NCBI GenBank assembly: GCA_936908745.1
Contig: CAKZFX010000020.1
Span: 1 to 64,000 of the forward strand
DNA length: 64,000 nucleotides
Reading direction: 5' to 3'
Origin: an uncultured Chitinophagaceae bacterium
GTDB lineage: Bacteria > Bacteroidota > Bacteroidia > Chitinophagales > Chitinophagaceae
Of the stretch, positions 17,401-23,640 are shown piece after piece. Within the stretch, counting starts at the first letter, position 1, and every line of letters starts with the position of its first letter. The notes under the pieces are model-generated. The model was not told the origin of the DNA. It saw only the letters and a program-made list of their open reading frames with translations, and did no database searches. The translations under genes were made by a program, and so were the position numbers.

Positions 17401-18172
17401 GTTCATCCTGCGACGAACGAAAGAACAGGTGGCAAAAGACCTCCCGGAAAAACAAGAAATGATCCTCTGGTGCGAAATGGAAGATGAGCAACGCAAGATT
17501 TATGATGCGTACCGCAATGATTTCCGTGATAAGATATTAGGAACGATACAGGAGCAAGGCATACAGCGATCACAGTTAACGATCCTGCAAGGATTGATGA
17601 AGCTGCGCCAGATCTGTGATTCACCGGCGATACTGAATGAACAGGAGAAATTTGAAAACCATTCTATCAAACTCGACGAACTGGCAAGAGAGATCGTGGA
17701 AAATATCGGCGACCACAAAGCGTTGGTGTTCTCCCAATTCCTCGGTATGCTGGCCTTGATAAGAGCGAAGCTCGAAGAACTGGGAATTAAATATGAATAC
17801 TTTGATGGCAGCACTTCTGCACCTGACAGGGAAAAAGCGATACAAAGTTTCCAGAACAATGATGAAGTGCGGGTGTTCCTGATCTCGCTGAAAGCGGGTG
17901 GTGTGGGTCTGAACCTGACGGCCGCAGACTACGTTTATATCGTTGATCCGTGGTGGAATCCTGCCGTGGAACAACAGGCGATTGACCGTACGCACCGTAT
18001 CGGGCAAACGAAAAATATTTTTGCGTACCGCATGATCTGTAAAGACACGATCGAGGATAAGATCATACAACTACAGGAAAAGAAAAGAGCACTGGCAAAA
18101 GACATTATCTCTGACGATGCGTCGTTTGTAAAAGCGCTGACGAGAGAGGATGTGGAGTATTTATTTAGCTAG
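14405..18172 (+). CDS. SNF2-family helicase with SWIM zinc finger
   Basis: 1255 residues, cytoplasmic. Residues about 75-90 hold a SWIM zinc finger (CTCPYNLGDICRH). A long middle region (about 200-780) is specific to bacterial SNF2 proteins. The ATPase core follows: motif I ILADDMGLGKTVQAL near 825, motif II as DESQ (YVILDESQAIKNP), motif III CMSGTPLQNN, and motifs V-VI (SLKAGGVGLNL; VEQQAIDRTHRIGQT). It would act as a dsDNA translocase that remodels protein-DNA complexes. The start is TTG, since no in-frame ATG lies before the SWIM region and the frame begins close by. No terminator was seen. The gene stands alone. Confidence 0.92.
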   Translation: MALPHLVKFVYTHGTDEVIRRGKKIHAIGYCELVEHDDLFGSAVFRVKDDIYATFYKVYIQKFKDPKGLSVRCTCPYNLGDICRHEAASLFQLQEMIDRGHLQSDDVKYDQRHTVAKMKAIDLKTLRLLSSPETLGEAEKFLRTHKASIDFAENETVKATVKLNGNDYKVIIRKNEERNFDTSCDYDDPDHPLCLPKVIVFLQLLNAYGGNYFDSIRNWDKEKNKLLEAYGYSLDDDLKGKFEFAYKEGKPFLRVLDTSIKRVAPVATSPKPVLLPIKEKEETPQVTVAPEPVITKPSQKLGVVFNFNKPAYPYFTVDVVSGEPNEDVTAFAGKVEKLDISRYVDADKLSDGDKEMLSMLRKLQDTEINKYISRNSPFSGIWENIIHHEEDDLPEETKELMAEYLLPKLKKIFADLWESPFVFILPEKKQFKTTNLEQLQLATEEAKPHFIVKKNTHYTILCRVNLGSMEYDLGENESPSPLFFFYNQQLHLWKSNDAIHLTDKFLPSGKMTVNSSEWNEQLHKFVLPLAKEYKVDFDKSLVQEIKDGDPEVKLFLVEKGDYLVFQPAFSYKGFETRSKDRDDIVVPQGDKVVIVHRNREKEAVFIQKLQNLHSNFIYNEENGSLALKGTDVLKNNWFFLFVDAMKDIKTPVFGFEALKNFRFNTSKPQTKIFISSNTDWFDAKVDIVFGDQHVTVAEVKRALANKQQFVQLNDGTLGILPEEWIKKYSLLFRVGEGKSNSLKLSRYHLSVVDELYEQRDEEELTVQLEEKYGKLREFNTISEIEPPYHLKMILRPYQVAGYQWLNYLKDIKWGGILADDMGLGKTVQALSFMDHFKTDNGKLKALVVCPTTLIYNWENEIKKFTPKLTYRIHHGATRTRDREQLIDHDVTITTYGTLRSDIKLLLSVEFDYVILDESQAIKNPASKVTKAAGLLNAKHRLCMSGTPLQNNTFDIFAQMNFLNPGMLGTMEFFRQEFAIPIDKFGEQDRKEHLKKILYPFILRRTKEQVAKDLPEKQEMILWCEMEDEQRKIYDAYRNDFRDKILGTIQEQGIQRSQLTILQGLMKLRQICDSPAILNEQEKFENHSIKLDELAREIVENIGDHKALVFSQFLGMLALIRAKLEELGIKYEYFDGSTSAPDREKAIQSFQNNDEVRVFLISLKAGGVGLNLTAADYVYIVDPWWNPAVEQQAIDRTHRIGQTKNIFAYRMICKDTIEDKIIQLQEKKRALAKDIISDDASFVKALTREDVEYLFS

Positions 18173-18177
18173 ATTTT

Positions 18178-18272
18178 TAACCACAGAGAACACAAAGAAA
18201 ACAACGCACAAAGAACACAGAGATCAGCTACTGCATTACTTTGTGCCCTCTGTGAAAAAAGCTTTGTGGTAA
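18178..18272. repeat. Intergenic palindromic repeat, copy 3 (CACAGAG variant)
   Basis: Begins TTAACCACAGAGAACACAAAG and ends CTTTGTGGTAAA, with CTTTGTGCCCTCTGTG inside; the arms pair imperfectly. Same plan as the CCGCAAAG copies but with CACAGAG/CTCTGTG words. It follows the helicase gene directly and may form its terminator. Confidence 0.65.
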
Positions 18273-18319
18273 ATATTGATCTTCAACCTGTTGCAAAGCC
18301 TCATTGGTGAAAAAAATCG

Positions 18320-18327
18320 TAACTTTG
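18320..18327 (+). promoter_or_regulatory. Possible promoter -7 of the Sel1-repeat gene
   Basis: TAACTTTG matches TAnnTTTG. It lies 112 bases before the ATG at 18440, which would leave a longer leader than at neighbouring genes, so it is tentative. Confidence 0.3.
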
Positions 18328-18439
18328 TAGTATAGGCTCTCGCCTGATTTCCAACCTGCAATAGTGCTGAATACCTTCCCAACGGTATATAAAAACAAAC
18401 ACTCAACTCCTATTTTGCCGCATCATTAAACCCCACAGG

Positions 18440-19372
18440 ATGCGTATTTTATTGGTTGTCCTTTTTTCAACTATTGCCTTTGCCGCACAGGCGCAAACGA
18501 ATAACATTTTTAAAGCCGAGTACAATGAATACGGCGAGGTAAAAACATCGTTGCAACATGCCAGCCTGGTCGAAAGCTGGCCAAAGAAGATCCTGCAAGC
18601 CAATAAAGACACCCTGGTCAAACGCATCGGCGAAGGGATGTATTACGAGATCTTTAATAACTGCGAGTTTTCTGTATGGCCACCGGTCTATTCCCTTCGT
18701 TTCTTACCCGATCGCAGCGATCCCAACACGATGAAATACATGCTTTGGTTTATCGCCGGTGTCAACGACTATGCGATCGTACGCATACGTGCCAAAGACA
18801 ACAGTTCCCTTCCCTCTAACTACCAACGAAAAGACGGTACAGATTTTTACTGGGTGATGCATGGCAACGGTGTGATGGATTATTCAGAATGTAAAAAAGC
18901 GTTGAAGAACAGTGCGGCTAAATATCCTGAAGCGGCATACGCAAGAAATATGAAAACAACGGATGCTCCGGGTTCCGAGGAATTTACCAAGGGATATGAA
19001 GCCTCTCAAAAGAAGGATTATGAAAATGCGGAGATATGGTATGTGAAAGCAGCGGAAAAAGGGTCGGTCACCGCCATGTATAATCTTGGCATTATGTATT
19101 ATAATAACCGTATTCATAAAGCGTACGATAACCAGGCTCTTCTTGATGAAGCATTAAATCCCGGCAGTACGCTGAAAAAACGAATGTTGAAAGCCTGCGA
19201 CTGGTTTAAAAAGGCAGCGGATAAAGGAGATGAAAAAGCGATGTATGCCATCGGCCTGATGTATAAGAACGGCGAAGGCGTGGACAAAAGCCTTGCTGAA
19301 GCCCGCAAATGGTTTCAGAAGGCCGCAGATAAGGGTGATGCGGATGCCAAAGAAGAATTGAAAAAGCTGTAA
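18440..19372 (+). CDS. Secreted Sel1-repeat protein
   Basis: 310 residues with a signal peptide (LLVVLFSTIAFAAQAQ). Residues about 20-165 form a TonB-C-like or otherwise unassigned globular domain (SLRFLPDRSDPN, YWVMHGNGVMDYSECKKAL). Residues about 175-310 hold Sel1-like helical repeats: GYEASQKKDYENAEIWYVKAA, AMYNLGIMYYNN, ACDWFKKAADKGDEKAMYAI and EARKWFQKAADKGDADAK. Sel1 repeats are protein-binding scaffolds. The repeat unit with the bulky insert (NRIHKAYDNQALLDEALNPG) is unusual. Periplasmic adaptor is the likely role; the partner is unknown. Confidence 0.85.
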   Translation: MRILLVVLFSTIAFAAQAQTNNIFKAEYNEYGEVKTSLQHASLVESWPKKILQANKDTLVKRIGEGMYYEIFNNCEFSVWPPVYSLRFLPDRSDPNTMKYMLWFIAGVNDYAIVRIRAKDNSSLPSNYQRKDGTDFYWVMHGNGVMDYSECKKALKNSAAKYPEAAYARNMKTTDAPGSEEFTKGYEASQKKDYENAEIWYVKAAEKGSVTAMYNLGIMYYNNRIHKAYDNQALLDEALNPGSTLKKRMLKACDWFKKAADKGDEKAMYAIGLMYKNGEGVDKSLAEARKWFQKAADKGDADAKEELKKL

Positions 19373-19521
19373 ACAGGCGGTCGTTTTTTACTATACCACT
19401 TGAGTTCCATGCAGTTGGTCGGCTCTTTTTGCCCGTTCATCTATCTTTTAAAAAGAAATGCCATATGTCCGAAGGTTATTTGAAGGCCTTACGTCTAACT
19501 TCGTACATTTTGAACCATTTT

Positions 19522-22398
19522 ATGAAGAAGATAACTATACTGCTCCTCCTGGCCTTATCCTTATTTACCGTGGCACAAGCCCAGAAAGCTGATGGAAGCA
19601 TCAGGGGAAAATTGGTTGATACCGCATCTAAACAACCTGTAACAGACGCCACCATTTCGTTAATCACCAAAGATTCTGCACTCGTAACATTTACCTTAAG
19701 TAATAAAGACGGTGTTTTTGAAATTAAAGGTTTGGCCGAAGGTGACTATAGCCTTGTGATCTCGCACCAGTCTTATGAGCCTTTTTCAAGAAAGGCAAGC
19801 ATTACTGCCAGCAAAAAACAAGTGGACTTAGGAGATGTGATCGCCAGTAAAGACATCAAGTCGCTGGGCGAAGTCGTCGTTTCGTCTGTTATCCCGATCG
19901 TGGTCAAGGGAGATACGGTCCAGTTCAATGCCGATGCATTTAAAACCAAACCTAACGCTACGGCCGAAGACCTGCTGAAAAAGCTGCCGGGTGTGGAAGT
20001 GGATAAAGACGGCAATATCAAAGCACAGGGTGAAGATGTGCAGAAAGTATATGTAGATGGTAAAGAGTTTTTTGGCAGCGATCCTAAACTCGCTACTAAA
20101 AACCTGACGGCTGAAATGATCGAGAGCGTACAGGTGTATGATGATATGAGCGACCAGGCCAAGTTTACCAAAATAGACGATGGCAGCCGTAGCAAGACGA
20201 TCAATATCAAACTGAAAAAAGACCGGAACAAAGGATATTTCGCAAGGGCATTGGCTTCTTATGGCGATGATGGCCGTTATGAAGGCAACCTGAGTTTTAA
20301 CCGGTTCAGTGGTAACCGTCGTGTTTCTGTTTTATTCAATGCCAATAATATTAACAAACAAGGTTTCTCTTTTAATGATGTGATCAGCTCCATGGGTGGC
20401 TTTAGCGGCTTCAGTGGTGGTGGCGGGGGTGGTATGCAGGTCGTAAGCGGTGGCCGTGGTGGTGGTATGATGGGTTTTGGCGGCGGGGGTGGCAGCAGCA
20501 ACACCGGTTTGATCAAATCCTTGTCAACGGGTGTCAACTATTCTGATCAATGGGGCAGCAAGATCAAAGTAACGGGAAGTTATTTCTTTTCTAACAGCGA
20601 TGCCAACCAGGAACAAGGAACTTCAAGACGGACAACGTATCCCGATTCATTGGTGACGATGAACAGGGACACATGGTCCAACAATAAAAACCAGAACCAC
20701 CGTATCAACCTGCGTTTTGAATACCAGATTGATTCGATGAATTCTATTTTATATACGCCTTCTATCACTTTCCAAAATTCTAAAAGTTATAGCAACGATA
20801 CTACTTCAAGCCTCGCCGATATTCCTTCTGCCAGCTATTTGGTAAATACAGGTAAAAACTACCGCACTAACGAACGGGATGGTTTGAACTGGAACAATAA
20901 CCTTTTGTTTCGTCATAAATTCAGGAAAACAGGCCGTACGCTGACACTCGGCTGGACAAACACCATCGGCAACAGCGAAAGCGAAGGGCTTACTATTTCT
21001 AACAACAGTTTCTTTAATCCTGATGGCACCCTGTGGCGTTTGATTGAACAAAACCAGCAGAGCAACCAGAAAACAAAGACCAATAATAATGTACTCAGCA
21101 CTTCCTATACCGAACCTTTTGGCCTGAATAAGTTATTGGAACTGAACTACGCTTATACGAATAATAAAAACACATCTGACAGGATCGCTTATAACTATAA
21201 TGGTGTAACTGATAAGTATGACAACCCGAACCTGTTGCTGACAAACAATTTTGAAAACCTGTTTACGGCACACCGTATTGGCGCTAACTTCCGTGTGCAG
21301 CATAAAAAATACAATTACCAGTTTGGTATGGGTGTGCAGCAGTCAACATTGGAAAGCGAAAGCTACCAGGCAGCGACAGGTAAAGATTCTGTGACAACAG
21401 CGAGCTATACCAACTTTTTCCCGACAGCCAATTTCAATTTCACACCGTATCGTGGCAAAAACCTGCGTTTTTCTTATAACGGACGTACAAACCAGCCAAC
21501 CATCCGCCAGTTGCAAAACGTGCCGGATGCAAGTGATACCTTGTTCCAGACCATTGGTAACCCGAACCTGAAACAAGAGTTTACGCATAACTTCAACCTG
21601 AATTATAATACGTTCAATGCATTGACATTCCGTTTTATTTCAGCGAATATCAACTTTACCACTACCCGCAATAAAATCGTAAGCGATATCAGTGTAAAAG
21701 GCCCGGTGCAGATTACTACGTATGAAAATGTCAATGGCTATTATCGTGGTAATGCCTTCTTCACTTTGGGATTGCCATTCAAAAATCCAAAGCTGAAAGG
21801 CTCAAGCCTGAATTTTACCAACAACCTTTCTTATTCAAGAGATGTGAGTTTGGTAAACCAGCGTGAAAATATTGGTAAGACGTTTACTGTTAACCAGGGC
21901 GCAGGAGTCAACTTTAATAAAGAGAAAATTGACTTTGGCATCAAAGCGAATATCAGCTATACCAATGTGAAATATTCAGTGAACCAAAACCTGAATGATG
22001 ATTATGTGTCGCAAACCTATTCAGGCGATTTCTCTTACACTTTCAAAGGCAACCTGATCTTCTCTACAGACTTTGATTATTATATCAATTCAGGAAGATC
22101 GGCGGGCTTTAACCAGAATATCCCTTTGTGGAATGCGATGCTGAGCAAACAGGTATTCAAAAAGAAAAACGGTGAACTGCGTCTTTCTGTAAACGATATC
22201 CTGAACCAGAACCAGAGCATCAACCGTACGACTGGTGAGAACTACATACAGGATACAAGAAGCATTGTGCTGAAAAGATATTTTATGGTGAGTCTTTTAT
22301 TCAACCTGAATAAAATGGGCGGCCGAAGCCCGCAACAGGGAATGCCGCAGATGCCAAGAGGCATGCAGCGGGAAGTGAGAGATCTCCGGATGAACTAA
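19522..22398 (+). CDS. Outer-membrane beta-barrel protein with CarboxypepD-reg domain (paralogue 1)
   Basis: 958 residues from ATG 19522, where a signal peptide (ITILLLLALSLFTVAQA) begins. The in-frame upstream extension to 19429 has no signal character. Residues about 25-110 form a carboxypeptidase-regulatory-like domain (GSIRGKLVDTASKQPVTDAT). Residues about 115-220 are plug-like (NATAEDLLKKLPGVEVDKDG; VYVDGKEFFGSDPKLATKNL). The remainder is a large beta-barrel with many alternating aromatic strands. Between about 290 and 345 is a very Gly-rich loop. It resembles TonB-dependent receptors of the OMP_b-brl_3 type but shows no obvious TonB box. No SusD partner lies nearby, so polysaccharide uptake is not indicated. 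The cargo is unknown. Confidence 0.9.
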   Translation: MKKITILLLLALSLFTVAQAQKADGSIRGKLVDTASKQPVTDATISLITKDSALVTFTLSNKDGVFEIKGLAEGDYSLVISHQSYEPFSRKASITASKKQVDLGDVIASKDIKSLGEVVVSSVIPIVVKGDTVQFNADAFKTKPNATAEDLLKKLPGVEVDKDGNIKAQGEDVQKVYVDGKEFFGSDPKLATKNLTAEMIESVQVYDDMSDQAKFTKIDDGSRSKTINIKLKKDRNKGYFARALASYGDDGRYEGNLSFNRFSGNRRVSVLFNANNINKQGFSFNDVISSMGGFSGFSGGGGGGMQVVSGGRGGGMMGFGGGGGSSNTGLIKSLSTGVNYSDQWGSKIKVTGSYFFSNSDANQEQGTSRRTTYPDSLVTMNRDTWSNNKNQNHRINLRFEYQIDSMNSILYTPSITFQNSKSYSNDTTSSLADIPSASYLVNTGKNYRTNERDGLNWNNNLLFRHKFRKTGRTLTLGWTNTIGNSESEGLTISNNSFFNPDGTLWRLIEQNQQSNQKTKTNNNVLSTSYTEPFGLNKLLELNYAYTNNKNTSDRIAYNYNGVTDKYDNPNLLLTNNFENLFTAHRIGANFRVQHKKYNYQFGMGVQQSTLESESYQAATGKDSVTTASYTNFFPTANFNFTPYRGKNLRFSYNGRTNQPTIRQLQNVPDASDTLFQTIGNPNLKQEFTHNFNLNYNTFNALTFRFISANINFTTTRNKIVSDISVKGPVQITTYENVNGYYRGNAFFTLGLPFKNPKLKGSSLNFTNNLSYSRDVSLVNQRENIGKTFTVNQGAGVNFNKEKIDFGIKANISYTNVKYSVNQNLNDDYVSQTYSGDFSYTFKGNLIFSTDFDYYINSGRSAGFNQNIPLWNAMLSKQVFKKKNGELRLSVNDILNQNQSINRTTGENYIQDTRSIVLKRYFMVSLLFNLNKMGGRSPQQGMPQMPRGMQREVRDLRMN

Positions 22399-22402
22399 TA
22401 AA

Positions 22403-22436
22403 AAAACCCTGGCAGTAATGACCAGGGTTTTGTTTT
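22403..22436 (+). terminator. Terminator of beta-barrel gene 1
   Basis: A 10-bp perfect stem (AAAACCCTGG / CCAGGGTTTT) with a 9-base loop, followed by T residues, a few bases after the stop. Confidence 0.85.
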
Positions 22437-22466
22437 AATATGCTTATGGGTTAGTGACAACAGTCA

Positions 22467-22625
22467 TTACTTCCTTCTTGAAACAGCGCCGGCAGCAGGC
22501 GATGAGCCTGAAATAAATACGCAAAGCACCGATTTCAAAAAACGAAAAATGTTCAGTGAAGGTTTGTAATAGCTGTGGTAAATTTTAGCTTCTTCGTGCG
22601 AGTGAACAATGTGTTTGTTTTTCAT
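22467..22625 (-). CDS. Possible 52-residue small protein
   Basis: An open frame from ATG 22625 on the minus strand, in a gap otherwise filled only by a terminator. The product starts with a His/Lys-rich segment (KNKHIVHSHEEAKIYHSYY), then one hydrophobic stretch (FRFLKSVLCVFIS) and a basic tail (AVSRRK). That layout fits a small membrane-associated peptide. No clear promoter or ribosome site was seen and I do not recognise a family, so it may be a chance frame. Confidence 0.3.
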   Translation of the reverse strand: MKNKHIVHSHEEAKIYHSYYKPSLNIFRFLKSVLCVFISGSSPAAGAVSRRK

Positions 22626-22735
22626 ATTGGATTCGTTTAATAAAGGGTTAACGAAAATTGAATGTAAAAAAGTATAAAATAAAACTAAGTTTTTATAATA
22701 TTGGGGCCTGTTACTAACCCCTAAATCCAAATCTA

Positions 22736-23329
22736 ATGAAACTAAGCGTAAAAACCCTCATCTTTCTTACGTTTTTTGCCCTTCTTAACGTTTCCGCTAC
22801 CGCGCAATTAAAGCTTCCTGTTCTCAATGGCATCGGTCCCGACATCAAGAAAGTACTGCAGGATTATCCCAACCAATTTCATAACCTGATGGGTGAAGTA
22901 TTGGATGAAAATCCGCAATCAACAGACTATGCCTGCAATTTCAAAGTGACCGGCGCCGAAGAAGTATTTATTACCAAGTATAGTTCGGCTACCAAATACG
23001 CCATCACCAGCTGGCAGGCGCTGATGCTGACAACGGAAGAGTTTGATGATGCAAAGAAGAAATTTAAATCGCTCTATAATCAATTACAAAACCTGTCGGT
23101 AAAAATGGACGGCGGCTTGTTCTTTCACCTGAAAGGAAAATATGAAGCGCCGACGGAAGAAAAGAAATTCACTACTGTTGTATTCACAGTGGATGCCGGC
23201 GGCCCTGCTTTCAAAAAACTAAAAGTCGAATTGCAAATGATCTATGTGCCGATGGAGTGGAAAGTAAAAGTGCTGATCTATGACAAGGAAAGAGAGGACG
23301 ATGAGCCTGGAGCCGATGGTCAAGAGTAG
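22736..23329 (+). CDS. Secreted hypothetical protein
   Basis: 197 residues with a signal peptide (TLIFLTFFALLNVSATAQ). The mature part alternates helices and strands (IKKVLQDYPNQFHNLMGEVL; EEVFITKYSSATKYAI; KKFTTVVFTVDAG; YVPMEWKVKVLIYDKE) and ends in a very acidic tail. No family recognised. It lies between two paralogous outer-membrane barrels on the same strand, so it may be a periplasmic partner of one of them, but a terminator separates it from the upstream barrel gene. Confidence 0.75.
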   Translation: MKLSVKTLIFLTFFALLNVSATAQLKLPVLNGIGPDIKKVLQDYPNQFHNLMGEVLDENPQSTDYACNFKVTGAEEVFITKYSSATKYAITSWQALMLTTEEFDDAKKKFKSLYNQLQNLSVKMDGGLFFHLKGKYEAPTEEKKFTTVVFTVDAGGPAFKKLKVELQMIYVPMEWKVKVLIYDKEREDDEPGADGQE

Positions 23330-23370
23330 AGAGTCGTTAGTTCAGCGTCTATCGTCTTGCCTATAAGTCG

Positions 23371-23440
23371 AAACTCTTTGTGTTTCTTTGTGTCCCTGTC
23401 TGCCGACAGGCAGGTTCGTGGGAACTCTCACCGCAGATAA
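23371..23440. repeat. Intergenic repeat, copy 4, with CCTGTCTGCC palindrome
   Basis: Contains CTTTGTGTTTCTTTGTG and the palindrome CCTGTCTGCCGACAGGCAGG (23395-23414), then CTCACCGCAGATAA. The remainder of the 311-base gap between 23330 and 23640 shows no gene or other motif that I can see. Confidence 0.65.
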
Positions 23441-23640
23441 CAAGAGAAAATGAGATTGCGCAGAGTTTTAGTCGCAAGAACAAAGCCGATAGTAAATAGC
23501 CAAACAATTTTGAGCTGACTCCCGATACCCGACTAAAGACTCCCCACTCGAAATTAACTTTCGTTAACATTAAAGCAAGCCTAATTAACCGCCTTCGTTG
23601 TGGTGTAAGAATACTTTCGTAGCCGTAAACAAAAACAGCT

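Noticed and set aside
19429..19521. N-terminal extension of beta-barrel gene 1
   Set aside because: The signal peptide starts at the internal ATG 19522; the upstream 31 codons are basic and do not resemble a leader.
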